DNA from: Ruminococcus flavefaciens | GTDB lineage: Bacteria > Bacillota > Clostridia > Oscillospirales > Ruminococcaceae | DNA: 64,000 bases | Direction of reading: 5' to 3' | Assembly: GCF_900119075.1 (NCBI RefSeq) | Contig: NZ_FPIP01000002.1 | Span: 372,001-436,000, forward strand | Part shown: positions 25,096 through 34,685 of the stretch, piece after piece | How the letters are laid out: each line of letters begins with the position of its first letter | Position numbering within the stretch: the stretch's first letter is position 1 | The notes under the pieces: generated by a model | The model's database searches: none | What the model saw: the letters and a program-made list of their open reading frames with translations, nothing else | Told to the model about the DNA's origin: nothing | Program-made: the position numbers and the translations under genes

Positions 25096-26313
25096 TCAGT
25101 CCTGATATTCGATCTTGAGCCACTGCGACGGATCGGACATAGCCTTGTCAAGCTCCTCACGGGTGTCAAATCTCAGGAACAGGTCACCGAGAGTCATGTT
25201 AGCGCCTGTGAACGGCTTTACAACATCGCCTGCCTTAGCAGTTATCATAGTGTATTTTACGTTGTTCTTTTCTATCTCGGGATCAATGGTGATAGCCTTG
25301 AGGATACGGTCGCAGTCTGTATCGGAATGGATATCGAACTGTACCCAGTGACCGTCGCACTTGCCCTGCTCTATCTTTGTAAGAGGGAGTCCTACTGCCT
25401 TTCTTATCTCATTCTCGATAAGGTCAGCATTTTCGCCGTATGCCATATTCTGTATCTCAGCGATTCGGCAGCCGCCTCCGCGGGGAGATACCTCCATGAT
25501 GTAGGGCTTGCCGTTTGCGCCTACGCAGGCTTCGATGTTATAGATACCTGTTTTCATATTGAGCAGGTCCATAAGTCTCTGGAGGTCATCATGGAGCGCC
25601 TTGTCGTCATCGGCTGACATTGTAGCAGGCCATATCAGCATAGCAGGTGTGTATGGATTAACAGCCTGCTTGTCGAAGAGCTGATCTGCAAATGGACCGA
25701 ATACTATCTTTCCGTCCACTGTGAAGAAGTCTCCGTCGCTGTGGAAGCCCTTGAATGTGATGAAGTCCTCGATGATGAACTGTCCGTTGTGACCGCAGTC
25801 CAGAGCAATATCAATAGCCTCGGAAAGCTTTGCAGGATCGTCAACTCTTGTAACGCCCTTGCTGCCTGCTGAGTCAACAGGCTTTACGATAACAGGCCAG
25901 TCAAAGAAGTCGATATCATTGAAAGGCGCATTCTTGTCGCTGTAGCTCTTTGAATGAGGGCAGTTGAAGCCGTTGTCGGTAAGGAATTTACGGAAAAGTC
26001 CCTTATCCTGAAGAATTTTTACTGATTCGTATGGTCCCTGAAAGGGAAGTCCCATTTTTTCTGCTGCGTAAGCTGCCGAAGCAACGCCCGGATCGCAGGC
26101 AAATGAGATGATGCCGTCTACATTGAGCTTTTTAGCAGCTTCGAGAACAGCCTCCTTGTCGATAACGCTTACGTTGCAGTATTCATCGGAATACTTATGA
26201 GCGATATTATCGGGGAGATAATCGCAGGTAATTACGTAGCAGCCCAGCTGGTGAGCCTTTTCGATGACGGGGAGTATGAAAGCCGATCCGCCCAGTATCA
26301 TAAGTTTTTTCAT
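25096..26313 (-). CDS. ATP-grasp ligase
   Basis: 405 aa. N-terminal Rossmann-like preATP-grasp domain (MILGGSAFILPVIEKAHQLG), ATP-grasp core with WPVIVKPVDSAGSKGVTRVDD (in part) and the metal-binding IEACVGANGKPYIMEVSPRGGGCR region. These enzymes join a carboxylate to an amine through an acyl phosphate. In a capsule operon it could amidate a uronic acid or attach an amino acid to an amino sugar; the UDP-sugar dehydrogenase at 14816 could supply a uronic acid. Substrate not deducible. Confidence 0.88.
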   Translation of the reverse strand: MKKLMILGGSAFILPVIEKAHQLGCYVITCDYLPDNIAHKYSDEYCNVSVIDKEAVLEAAKKLNVDGIISFACDPGVASAAYAAEKMGLPFQGPYESVKILQDKGLFRKFLTDNGFNCPHSKSYSDKNAPFNDIDFFDWPVIVKPVDSAGSKGVTRVDDPAKLSEAIDIALDCGHNGQFIIEDFITFKGFHSDGDFFTVDGKIVFGPFADQLFDKQAVNPYTPAMLIWPATMSADDDKALHDDLQRLMDLLNMKTGIYNIEACVGANGKPYIMEVSPRGGGCRIAEIQNMAYGENADLIENEIRKAVGLPLTKIEQGKCDGHWVQFDIHSDTDCDRILKAITIDPEIEKNNVKYTMITAKAGDVVKPFTGANMTLGDLFLRFDTREELDKAMSDPSQWLKIEYQD

Positions 26314-27761
26314 ATTTCTTTATCCTTCTTTCGGTTTAAGAGACTTTTTATAACATCAAGCAGGTAATCAAAGCTGTCGATATGCATCAGCTTTGAGCAG
26401 ATGATATATACTATAACGCCTAATGGTACCTGAATTGCCAGCATGAGCAGATAGTGGATATCCACAAGGTTGATGAGATATATAACAGCGCCCATTATAG
26501 TTGACGCGATTATCTGAGGTATCATATCCGCTACCTGTTCAAGGTAGCTGTAGCCCAGCAGCTTTTTGTTCGGCCATGCGTTGATGACCTGACTGATGAT
26601 AGACGCTACAAGTACACCATATACCATAGCTTTTACAGATATGAACATTGTTGCAAGTATAGAAGCGAAATCCACGAATTTCTTGATAATTTCAAGCTTG
26701 AGGTATGTATCGCTTCTGCCGATAGCCTTTATAGCGTTTAGATTTGCGGTATGTATTGGCATGAAAGCATAGGAGATACACAGTATCCTGAGGTAAGGTA
26801 TTACAGGCAGCCAATCCTCTGTCAGAACTATCCTTACTACAGGTCCTGCACAAACCATGATACCCACCATGAATGGCATGAGTATGTAGGTACCTATCTT
26901 TATGGCTCGTCTTGTCATATTTTTAACATTTTCCCTCGAATCCTGAACGCTTGACATAGACGGCAGCAGTACGCTGTCTATGGAGGAATTGAGGATACTC
27001 GTTATAAACTGAGGGAAGTACTCGCCGTAGGTATAATACGCAAGGTCCTCCTTGGAATATTTTTTTCCTATTATAAGACCTCTCAGCTTAAGGTAGATGA
27101 CCTCCATGAGAGATGAAGCAAAGAGCTTCCAGCCGAAGGAGTAGAGCTGCTTCAGGCGCTGGAAAGAAAAGGCTCTTTTCGGACGCCATTTTACCGTTAT
27201 CCAGAGGATACAGGTATCAATGGTAACGTTTATGAGATTCTGAGCGATGATAGCCCACAGTCCGAAGCCGAAGTACGCCATTGCGATTCCTATTACAGCG
27301 GCGGTCACAGTACCGATAAGCGTTGCAAAGAAGAATCGCTTGAACAGCATATTTTTGCTGACATATGCCTGCTGAACGTTTTTCAGTCCCGAAACAACAA
27401 GCACCAGACTCATTACCCTGATAGCAGATGTAAGCTCGGGAGCTTTATAAAACCACGCTATCAGCGGCGCTGCGAAGAACATCAGCAGATATGCCGCACC
27501 GCATATCACGCAGTTGAAGTAGAATACGGTGGAAAAGTCAAGGTCGTCGGCGTCTTTTTTCTGAATGAGAGCATTTCCCAGTCCGCTTTCGATGAATACC
27601 TGCAATACCTCGATGAATATGAGGATAAGACCGATAGTTCCCCATATCTCGGGAGCAAGCATTTTCGCAAGGATCATCTGTACAAGGAATTGCACCATCT
27701 TTGCGCCGAAGCGTTCTCCGAGTCTCCAGATTAGGTTAGTAACTACTGTGTCTCTTTTCAT
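26310..27761 (-). CDS. Wzx-type polysaccharide flippase (PST/MOP family)
   Basis: 483 aa with 12-14 predicted membrane helices. NLIWRLGERFGAKMVQFLVQ at the start and LAPEIWGTIGLILIFIEVL are typical of PST-family exporters that flip lipid-linked repeat units. ATGA overlaps at both ends tie it into the operon. Confidence 0.9.
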   Translation of the reverse strand: MKRDTVVTNLIWRLGERFGAKMVQFLVQMILAKMLAPEIWGTIGLILIFIEVLQVFIESGLGNALIQKKDADDLDFSTVFYFNCVICGAAYLLMFFAAPLIAWFYKAPELTSAIRVMSLVLVVSGLKNVQQAYVSKNMLFKRFFFATLIGTVTAAVIGIAMAYFGFGLWAIIAQNLINVTIDTCILWITVKWRPKRAFSFQRLKQLYSFGWKLFASSLMEVIYLKLRGLIIGKKYSKEDLAYYTYGEYFPQFITSILNSSIDSVLLPSMSSVQDSRENVKNMTRRAIKIGTYILMPFMVGIMVCAGPVVRIVLTEDWLPVIPYLRILCISYAFMPIHTANLNAIKAIGRSDTYLKLEIIKKFVDFASILATMFISVKAMVYGVLVASIISQVINAWPNKKLLGYSYLEQVADMIPQIIASTIMGAVIYLINLVDIHYLLMLAIQVPLGVIVYIICSKLMHIDSFDYLLDVIKSLLNRKKDKEI

Positions 27762-28696
27762 TTCCTGTGCACCGCCTGTATCCTATCATTCAGCTTTCTG
27801 ACTGTTTTATGAGTCATAGTTCTGCATAATGCAGCAAAGCAGCGCGGCGAAGTGAGCAGAGAAGAATACTTGTCCTCGAGCACCATTATCTTGGCTTCCT
27901 CGCGGTTTATAGCCTTTTTGATAATAGATGAGTACTTTTGTTTGGTAAATTCATCTATTGACTTGAAGCCCTTGATAATGTTTTTATGCTGAGTTACTTT
28001 TTTGCTGTTGTCCGAATCCATCATAGACGACCATGAGCCGATGGAATTCAGTCTGTAGCAGGACATTATCCTCGGTATGTAGTGGATATAGCCTATCGAA
28101 GCGAAATACAGCGCCATAGGATAATCGCCGATACCCCTCATTTCAAAGGCGGGATTTTTCTCCCTGAAAGTATCGTTTCTCCACATGAGCGAGCTGAAAT
28201 GGAAGTATGCTGACGGCTCTGAAAGAGCGATATCCTTGAAAGTGTAATCCTGCTCTTTGCGGGAGGGATTGAAGCTCTTTCCCGTGGATTCGCCGTTTTC
28301 GAGTATTTTCTCTGTGTTATGCACACAAAGAGAGCAGTCAGGGTGCTTTTCCATGTAATCCACCTGCATTTGCAGCTTATTTGGATCAGTCCAGTAGTCG
28401 TCGCATTCGCAGGATGCCACATACTTGGTGGTGATTTTTGGAAGTATATATCTGTCTTCGATATCTATGCCCTGCTGATATTTGTTTTCGTCCTGTAAAA
28501 TGGCTTCAAACATATCAGGATACTTCTCCATATACTCCCTGATTATTTCGGGAGTACTGTCTGTTGAGCAGTCATCGTGTACAAGGACCTTGAATTTGAA
28601 TGTGGTTTTTTGCTTGATAAAACCTTCAAAGGTAGTTCTGATATATTTCTCGTGGTTATATGCGAGACAAAATACCGTCACTAAACAATTATGCAC
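27758..28696 (-). CDS. GT2 family glycosyltransferase
   Basis: 312 aa, GTG start at 28696 after GAGGAGA. TVFCLAYNHEKYIRTTFEGF, VHDDCSTDST and the DXD-like ASCECDDYW define a GT-A fold GT2 enzyme. It is cytoplasmic and adds one sugar to the lipid-linked repeat unit; specificity unknown. Confidence 0.9.
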   Translation of the reverse strand: MHNCLVTVFCLAYNHEKYIRTTFEGFIKQKTTFKFKVLVHDDCSTDSTPEIIREYMEKYPDMFEAILQDENKYQQGIDIEDRYILPKITTKYVASCECDDYWTDPNKLQMQVDYMEKHPDCSLCVHNTEKILENGESTGKSFNPSRKEQDYTFKDIALSEPSAYFHFSSLMWRNDTFREKNPAFEMRGIGDYPMALYFASIGYIHYIPRIMSCYRLNSIGSWSSMMDSDNSKKVTQHKNIIKGFKSIDEFTKQKYSSIIKKAINREEAKIMVLEDKYSSLLTSPRCFAALCRTMTHKTVRKLNDRIQAVHRK

Positions 28697-29852
28697 TTTT
28701 TATCTCCTCAATTTCTGATTCATTGTTATATTCATAAGCGCTGTCGTCACGGCAGCATACATTTGCAAGCAGGATTATCATCCAGAATGAAGCCTGTCTG
28801 TGATTTGCGAGTGTGAATGCCTCAAGGAATATGGCAACGTACACAGGCACGACTTCCAGTTTTATATGCTTTAGATTGGAGTATATCCACGCAAGAAGTA
28901 TAAAGAAGGGGAGAACTCCGTAATAATAGCACAGGGATATCCATGTTGAATGGAGCTCCTCACTGTGTCCGTATCTCGGGAAGGAGAAGCCCTCGCCGTA
29001 TCCGAAAAGGAAGTACTCGGGGTGTTCCTGAGCGACATTGAGCGCTCTGTCGTTGATAAAGCTCTGGAGCACAGAATTGTTGCTGTGGAGCTTATCTGAA
29101 ATACGGAAGTGAGCCCAGTCGATATGGATGATATCTGCCATAATGAGAATGATAACAGCTCCGATACCGAATATTATAATAAATAATAATGTATAGGATA
29201 TACCGCCGTTATCCATAGCTTTTTTCAGTATTATCATAGCGTCGAGACCTACCAGCAGGCAGAGGGTTATGAGCATACCGCCCGACGAGGTCTGAACTAT
29301 AAGCAGTGCCGCTACAAGGACGTACAGGTATTTCCATTTGTCCTTGAGCAGGAAGAGTATCGCCAGCGTGGAAACTACCGCGAATCCCATCTGGTTAGGA
29401 TCGGTATAGGTTCCCATGTATCTGTATGTGCCCTCCCAGTAGGCGCCCCTGTGGAGCAGGAATATCGCCAGCTGTATCAGAAGGTTGAATTTGCATACAA
29501 CTCCGAGGGCGTTCAGCCATTTCTTGTCGTACATAAAGTGCCTGAAGCACAGTATAACAATGAAGTTGAATACATAATACAGACAGGATTTCAGGAATTC
29601 ACTGCCGTGATATATGAAAAAATAGATAAAGTTGATAGTAAAAACGCAGACGAGGAATAGCTCGAATATCTGATCCTCGTTTCTAAGTCCTTTTTTCCTC
29701 TCATATACCAGAAAGGCAAAGGAAAGCAGCAGGAAGAAATCGCCCAGCTGCAGGGTGCCGCTGTCAAAAAGATAAAACGGCTTTAACAGAAAATATATCA
29801 GAAAGCATATCGAAGATAAGCTGAATGATACCTTGTTATCCGTTCTGGTCAT
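28689..29852 (-). CDS. Wzy-like polysaccharide polymerase
   Basis: 387 aa with about ten membrane helices and a larger external loop around residues 245-300 (HFRISDKLHSNNSVLQSFIN, EHPEYFLFGYGEGFS). MGTYTDPNQMGFAVVSTLAI and TSSGGMLITL resemble O-antigen ligase/polymerase family patterns. Position between GT genes and Wzx supports the role. Sequence conservation in this family is weak, so topology and context carry the call. Confidence 0.8.
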   Translation of the reverse strand: MTRTDNKVSFSLSSICFLIYFLLKPFYLFDSGTLQLGDFFLLLSFAFLVYERKKGLRNEDQIFELFLVCVFTINFIYFFIYHGSEFLKSCLYYVFNFIVILCFRHFMYDKKWLNALGVVCKFNLLIQLAIFLLHRGAYWEGTYRYMGTYTDPNQMGFAVVSTLAILFLLKDKWKYLYVLVAALLIVQTSSGGMLITLCLLVGLDAMIILKKAMDNGGISYTLLFIIIFGIGAVIILIMADIIHIDWAHFRISDKLHSNNSVLQSFINDRALNVAQEHPEYFLFGYGEGFSFPRYGHSEELHSTWISLCYYYGVLPFFILLAWIYSNLKHIKLEVVPVYVAIFLEAFTLANHRQASFWMIILLANVCCRDDSAYEYNNESEIEEIKSA

Positions 29853-29864
29853 AACAATAATTCC

Positions 29865-30989
29865 TTATAAAACATCTTTATAGATCTTTTCCCATTCAGC
29901 AATTACAATGCTGATATCGAAATTTTTTACGGACTGCATATTCAGTGCGCCCATAGCCTTTCTGTCCGATGCAATGCAGTCTCTTAATCCCTCTGCAAAT
30001 TCTGCTGAGGAAGAAGGTGAGCAAAGATGACCGCCGCCCTTTGGCACTAAGTCGGTGTTGCCGCGTATTTTCGAGACAACGCAGGGCAGACCGCAGGCCA
30101 TAGCCTCCATAAGCGAGCGTGAAAGACCTTCTCTGAAAGAGGGCATTACGAAGATGTCGCAGGCTGACAAAAGCTCCTTGACATCATTCCTGTAGCCGAG
30201 AAAGTGAATATTATCCGTAAGTCCGTGCTCTGAGGCAAAGCTTTTTATCGCAGCCTCCTCCTGACCTACGCCGCACAGGAAATAATGGAGATCCTTGTTG
30301 TTTACCTCTGCCATAGCCTGTGCAATGACTATATTGTTCTTGTTTTTATTGAGCTCGCCCACCGATATAACAGCGATATCGTCGCTTCCGAGACCGAGCT
30401 CCTCACGCTTTTTAGCTCTGTGTTCTGCTATGCCGTCATAAACGGAAAGGTCTATGCCAACGCCGTGAACATAGTGTACCTCGCCGCCGTTCCTGAGCTT
30501 GAAGGTCTTGGCTATACCGAAGTCCTCCTTATTGATAGTTACAAGAACATCGGTGTACTTGGCTAAAAACTTTTCTACGGGATAGAACAGGGCGCGGTTG
30601 ATGAAAGGTGCACCCTTATAGAAATGAAATCCGTGTGCCTGATAAATAACGGTCTTGATCCTGCATTTTTTTGCGGCTAATCTTCCGATTATGCCGCCTA
30701 TAGGTGTATTACAGTGTATCAGGTCGAATTTTTCACGCTCCATAATGGCTTTTATCTGACGATAAGCCTTATAGTTACGAGGATCGTAGGGAGTGCGAAT
30801 AAAATCGACCTGATAGATCTTTATACCGTATTTTTTTTCATCGGCTTCTCTTGCTGCGTCGTTTGGATATCCCCAGTTTCCTGCGATAGAGAACTCGATA
30901 CCCAGCTTTTGTGCAGCTATCATTGCGGAATATGAGAAATTATTGACTTTTTCCGCAAGATTAAGGATATAAAGCATTTTCACTGACAT
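29865..30989 (-). CDS. GT4 family glycosyltransferase
   Basis: 374 aa. N-terminal half: ILNLAEKVNNFSYSAMIAAQ and IHCNTPIGGIIGRLAA. C-terminal GT-B donor site: VISVGELNKNKN, IHFLGYRNDVKELLSACDIF and the ExFGxxxxE-type MPSFREGLSRSLMEAMACGLP. It resembles CapM/EpsD-type transferases. It lies 10 nt downstream of the GNAT gene. Confidence 0.92.
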   Translation of the reverse strand: MSVKMLYILNLAEKVNNFSYSAMIAAQKLGIEFSIAGNWGYPNDAAREADEKKYGIKIYQVDFIRTPYDPRNYKAYRQIKAIMEREKFDLIHCNTPIGGIIGRLAAKKCRIKTVIYQAHGFHFYKGAPFINRALFYPVEKFLAKYTDVLVTINKEDFGIAKTFKLRNGGEVHYVHGVGIDLSVYDGIAEHRAKKREELGLGSDDIAVISVGELNKNKNNIVIAQAMAEVNNKDLHYFLCGVGQEEAAIKSFASEHGLTDNIHFLGYRNDVKELLSACDIFVMPSFREGLSRSLMEAMACGLPCVVSKIRGNTDLVPKGGGHLCSPSSSAEFAEGLRDCIASDRKAMGALNMQSVKNFDISIVIAEWEKIYKDVL

Positions 30990-30999
30990 TTCAGCCCCC

Positions 31000-31605
31000 T
31001 CAGCCCCCGAATCTGTATTCGTTCATTTTTCTGCCCTCGGGAGAAAAATAACTTCCTGCCAGCTTAAAGCCGTTCTTTACATAGAATTTATTTACAGCGT
31101 CGTTGTTTACGGCGTCTGTTTCAAGGTTTATATAGGCGTACTTATCAAAGTCCACCATACCCTTGAGGTGATCGATGAGCTTAGAGCCTATGCCCTGCTT
31201 GCCCATTTTCGGTTCAACGCATATAGAAGCAAGCTCAACGTATTTTTCTGTTTTGACTACTGAATCGCTTTTCTTAAAAGCTCCAAGCAGTCTTTTGATA
31301 AATGAAGGGTGTCTGACAGCCGCTCCCAGTGAGCAGAAAGCGAATCTAAGCAGATGATGCTTTATCAGTCCCTTGTAGAAATTCGGGTAATCATAGGAAT
31401 AAGCGATAAAGCCTGCAAGTCTGCCGTTGTCCTCGGCAACTATTATGCCCGACCTTTCGTCATTCAGATAACCCTTGTACAGAGCGTCAAGAAATCCCAC
31501 ACCGAGCTGTGTGAGGAAGAAATCAGGAAATGCACGGGTATGGAGCTTTGAAAGCTTCCTGATGCTTTTCTCTTCTGACGCGGACATTTTTCTGATGGTG
31601 ACCAT
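31000..31605 (-). CDS. GNAT N-acetyltransferase
   Basis: 201 aa; ATG at 31605 has GAGGAG 8 nt upstream. MGKQGIGSKLIDHLKG is the acetyl-CoA loop; INLETDAVNNDAVNKFYVKNGFK closes the fold. It follows the initiating sugar transferase and an aminotransferase in the transcript, the grouping expected for synthesis of a diacetamido- or acetamido-dideoxy sugar primer, though a 4,6-dehydratase is not in the cluster. Confidence 0.87.
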   Translation of the reverse strand: MVTIRKMSASEEKSIRKLSKLHTRAFPDFFLTQLGVGFLDALYKGYLNDERSGIIVAEDNGRLAGFIAYSYDYPNFYKGLIKHHLLRFAFCSLGAAVRHPSFIKRLLGAFKKSDSVVKTEKYVELASICVEPKMGKQGIGSKLIDHLKGMVDFDKYAYINLETDAVNNDAVNKFYVKNGFKLAGSYFSPEGRKMNEYRFGG

Positions 31606-31616
31606 CTGACAACTCC

Positions 31617-32315
31617 TCAATCATATTCTTTTCCTAAAACAGCAAGAACAGTTCTGACCATAGTCAGCAGCTCGCGGAAAAATGAAAAACGTTCAATGGA
31701 ATTAAGGTTCCACACCATTTTTCCGGGGAGCACCTGTTCTATATAAGTTTTATCAACGTCCTCTGAAGCGCTTAAAAGCTTATATTCGTCCTTGTATCTG
31801 ATAGAAGCCTCGCTTGTTATGCCTGCGGGCATAAGAAGTGTAGCGTTGAATTCGGGACGATACATTTTCACATATTTTGAAGCTTCGGGACGGGTACCCA
31901 CAAAGCTCATAGTGCCCTGAAGCACATCGATGAGCTGCGGAAGCTCGTCAAGACGGAGTCCGCGGAGCATAGAGCCGACACGGGTTATTCTGTTGTCATT
32001 GCTTACGGTAACAGCTGAACCCACTCTGTCGGCATTCTGTACCATAGTACGGAATTTATGTATACGGAAACGCTTTCCGTATGTAGTTACTCTTTCCTGA
32101 CGATAAAGCACAGGTCCCTTTGAATCCAGCTTTATCATTACAGCGATAATCATCATCGGTATCGCTGCTATCATCAGCAGAAAAAGTGCGGTGACGATAT
32201 CAAATGCACGCTTTACTGCCAGATGTCCGCGCTTTTTCCATAATATCTCCCAATACGGTCTTACCTCTTCCGTTTTCATGAATGAAGGGAGATCTTCCCA
32301 GCGGCGCAGTATCAA
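31617..32315 (-). CDS. Initiating undecaprenyl-phosphate sugar phosphotransferase (PglC/WbaP C-terminal type)
   Basis: 232 aa. I favour the TTG at 32315 (AAAGGA 6 nt upstream, TTGA overlap with the previous stop) because the LRRWEDLPSFM-type N-terminus looks like part of the protein; the ATG at 32279 is the alternative. A single re-entrant hydrophobic segment (about 37-60) precedes KLDSKGPVLYRQERV, RIHKFRTMV and LDELPQLIDVLQGTMSFVGTRPE (in part), the monotopic phosphoglycosyl transferase signature. It starts repeat-unit synthesis on the lipid carrier. Confidence 0.92.
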   Translation of the reverse strand: MILRRWEDLPSFMKTEEVRPYWEILWKKRGHLAVKRAFDIVTALFLLMIAAIPMMIIAVMIKLDSKGPVLYRQERVTTYGKRFRIHKFRTMVQNADRVGSAVTVSNDNRITRVGSMLRGLRLDELPQLIDVLQGTMSFVGTRPEASKYVKMYRPEFNATLLMPAGITSEASIRYKDEYKLLSASEDVDKTYIEQVLPGKMVWNLNSIERFSFFRELLTMVRTVLAVLGKEYD

Positions 32316-33514
32316 AGGTAATCCTTTACTATATTTACGTAATTGCTTACTACATAGTTTTCCATTTCACCGGTAAGACAGGTGTGAAGCGGAAGTGTTA
32401 TCTCGTTCTTGAAGTGCTCGTAAGCGTTAGGATAATCAGCAATATCGAAGCCCAGGTTCTTGTATGCTGTATGCATAGGAAGGGGCTTGTAGTGTACGTT
32501 TGTCGCAATGCCCTGCTCGGCCATGCGTGTGATTATCTCGTTTCTCTCCTCTAAGGATATACCCGGAACTCTTGTGATATAGAGGTGTCCCGAAGATGAG
32601 TACTCGTTGGTGTAGTGGGGGAGAGTCTCGATACCGATCTCGTGGAGAGCCTCATCGTAGTAGTTGATTATCTGATGTCTGAGGTCAAGCATACGGGGAT
32701 ATCTCTCAAGCTGCTTGAGTCCGATAGCAGCAGCCACATCAGTCATATTGCACTTGTACCATGTTCCGACAACATCATACTCCCAAGCGCCCAGCTGAGT
32801 CTTTGCAAGTGCATCCTTGCTCTGACCGTGGAGGCTGAAGAGCTGGAGCTGATGATATATCTCCTCATCTGAGATACCGTCGATAGGACGCCATGTAAGA
32901 GCACCGCCCTCTGCGGTAGTGAGGTTCTTTACAGCGTGGAAGCTGAAGCTTGAGAAATCAGCGATATTGCCGACATTCATATTGCGCCATTTTGCGCCGA
33001 AAGCATGAGCAGTATCAGCGCTGATAACAATACGTCCGATAGCCTCCTGTATCTTGTTCTTAGGTTTGAACAGAGACTTTTTGCTTTCTACTATCTGAAA
33101 AAGTCTTGCATAGTTGCATGGTACGCCGCCGAGGTCAACAGGAATGATTACCTTGGTCTTTTCTGTGATAGCCTTTTCGACCTGATCGTAATTGATCTCG
33201 AAGCTGTTTGGCATAGTATCTACGAGCACCAGCTTAGCACCTACATGGCATACAACAGCAGCAGTTGCAGTGTATGTATAAGCAGTTGTGATGACCTCGT
33301 CACCCTCGCCTACGCCGAGAAGTCTTAATGCCATTTCAGCACAGGCAGTCTGTGAATTAAGGCAGCAGGCTTTGTTAACGCCGATCATTTCGGCGATGTT
33401 CTTTTCAAAGCGCTTAGTCATTGGTCCTGTGGTTATCCAGCCTGATTTCAGTGCTTCACATACCTCGTGAATTTCGAGGACCGAAATATCCGGTGGTGAA
33501 AATGAAACTTTCAT
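32312..33514 (-). CDS. DegT/DnrJ/EryC1 aminotransferase, first gene of capsule operon
   Basis: 400 aa; ATG at 33514 after TGGAGGG. Fold markers: TTAYTYTATAAVVCHVGAKL (in part), DTAHAFGAKW, and the PLP Lys in FSSFSFHAVKNLTTAEGGAL (read around residue 200). It is closest in pattern to PglE/VioA-like 4-aminotransferases. Together with the GNAT and the phosphoglycosyl transferase it would produce the first N-acetylated amino sugar. It is preceded by a strong promoter and a roughly 110-nt leader. Confidence 0.93.
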   Translation of the reverse strand: MKVSFSPPDISVLEIHEVCEALKSGWITTGPMTKRFEKNIAEMIGVNKACCLNSQTACAEMALRLLGVGEGDEVITTAYTYTATAAVVCHVGAKLVLVDTMPNSFEINYDQVEKAITEKTKVIIPVDLGGVPCNYARLFQIVESKKSLFKPKNKIQEAIGRIVISADTAHAFGAKWRNMNVGNIADFSSFSFHAVKNLTTAEGGALTWRPIDGISDEEIYHQLQLFSLHGQSKDALAKTQLGAWEYDVVGTWYKCNMTDVAAAIGLKQLERYPRMLDLRHQIINYYDEALHEIGIETLPHYTNEYSSSGHLYITRVPGISLEERNEIITRMAEQGIATNVHYKPLPMHTAYKNLGFDIADYPNAYEHFKNEITLPLHTCLTGEMENYVVSNYVNIVKDYL

Positions 33515-33632
33515 AATAATTCCCTCCAAAAAAATAAAAGATACAGTCACTTGCTTGATCTAATCCCAAATCAAAATCCGTTAACTATTAGTATAATCCA
33601 AACAATTAGTTACGATTCGTATTTTTCGAGTT

Positions 33633-33661
33633 ATTATATCATATTTATATGGGGATGTCAA
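33633..33661 (-). promoter_or_regulatory. Promoter of the 12-gene capsule operon
   Basis: On the minus strand TTGACA (33661-33656), 17-bp spacer, TATAAT (33638-33633): both boxes are perfect consensus matches. No terminator lies between it and 20919. Confidence 0.85.
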
Positions 33662-34106
33662 CCCAAAATTTGTCTATTCGTAATATTACATAAAAATAAC
33701 ACTCGAGGTATAGCTGACAGTATTCAAATTATCGAAACAAGCTGTTCCCAGATGACCAAATATTGCTTCTTTCTTTCAAAACGTCACCAATAATTGTGAC
33801 AGCGTTGCAACAAATGTGAATTTAATATTATCCGCCATGTATTTTTAACAATTAGTCGACGCTGTGTAACTTGTTTTAATTATTTTTCTTTGTATGGCAT
33901 ATATTATTTTTATATGATTTTTTATGCACATCTGTTATCAGGAGATTTTGCTCGGAGAATAGGCAAAAATAATACAAAAGATTATGTGTCGTTTTTATTA
34001 TACGTAATGTAATAAAAATAGCTTCGCCGCATTATTCACATTATACAATCAGCGTACGTTTTTCTTGTAAAAAAAGCGGTTTTTTATTTATTTGGTATAG
34101 TTTTTG
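33662..34106. other. Long AT-rich divergent intergenic region
   Basis: About 445 bp between the two divergent promoters, very A/T-rich with several runs such as TTTTTATTATACGTAATG. I see no open reading frame with a ribosome site and no strong hairpin. It may hold operators for the capsule promoter. Confidence 0.5.
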
Positions 34107-34135
34107 TTGATTTTTTAGAGGTGCAGTGGTATAAT
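34107..34135 (+). promoter_or_regulatory. Promoter of the gene at 34292
   Basis: TTGATT (34107-34112), 17-bp spacer ending GTGG, TATAAT (34130-34135). The leader to the start codon is about 150 nt. Confidence 0.7.
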
Positions 34136-34291
34136 ATCGATATAAAGTTAAAGCACGGTATTATGTGAGGAATTTTCCTGACAGTAATTTTTATCACAGT
34201 TTTTACACTTTATTCTATTTTATATCGCATTATATATTTTTATGATGGATACAAGTAGAAATTATCAAATTTTTATGATGAGGTGATATTT

Positions 34292-34636
34292 ATGAACACT
34301 AATATCAAGGTAAGGACTTTTCTGGCTGAGCTTCGCAAATTCCTGCCTGAAAAGACTATTTACGTAGCTCTTTCCTCTCTTCCCGAGGATATTTTTGATA
34401 AAGAAGAAAATGTAAATGTGCCGTGTTTTGAAAATGATGCAGAGGTTCAGGAGTTTATAAAGAGCAACGCTCTTGAAGATCCTGAGAACCTTATGAACTT
34501 CTTCCTGAAGCCATATTATGACAGCCTCGAAGATGAAATAAACGCTATTCTCAAGGATATGGAAGAATCTGAAAGATCCAGATCCGAAATTGAAAGCGTT
34601 ACCTATGATCTTGAATATATGAGCATTTACGGCTAA
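34292..34636 (+). CDS. Small acidic protein, unknown function
   Basis: 114 aa; ATG at 34292 with GAGGTGAT upstream. No signal or membrane helix. It is strongly acidic, with VRTFLAELRKFLPEKTIYVALSS (read in part) at the start and a long acidic C-terminal helix (YYDSLEDEINAILKDMEESE). I do not recognise the family. Own promoter with a long leader and own terminator, so it is an independent transcript. Confidence 0.7.
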   Translation: MNTNIKVRTFLAELRKFLPEKTIYVALSSLPEDIFDKEENVNVPCFENDAEVQEFIKSNALEDPENLMNFFLKPYYDSLEDEINAILKDMEESERSRSEIESVTYDLEYMSIYG

Positions 34637-34642
34637 AAAAAT

Positions 34643-34685
34643 ACAGCTTCCTTTGCGCTTTTCCGCATAAGGAGGCTGTTTTTAT
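34643..34685. terminator. Bidirectional intrinsic terminator
   Basis: ACAGC-TTCCTT-tGCG hairpin with CGCA-AAGGA-GCTGT and TTTTTA after it; shared by the convergent 34292 and VanZ-like genes. Confidence 0.75.

Noticed and set aside
33551..33793. 80-aa frame in the capsule-operon leader region
   Set aside because: It reads across the consensus promoter of the operon in the opposite direction, is AT-rich and has no ribosome site.
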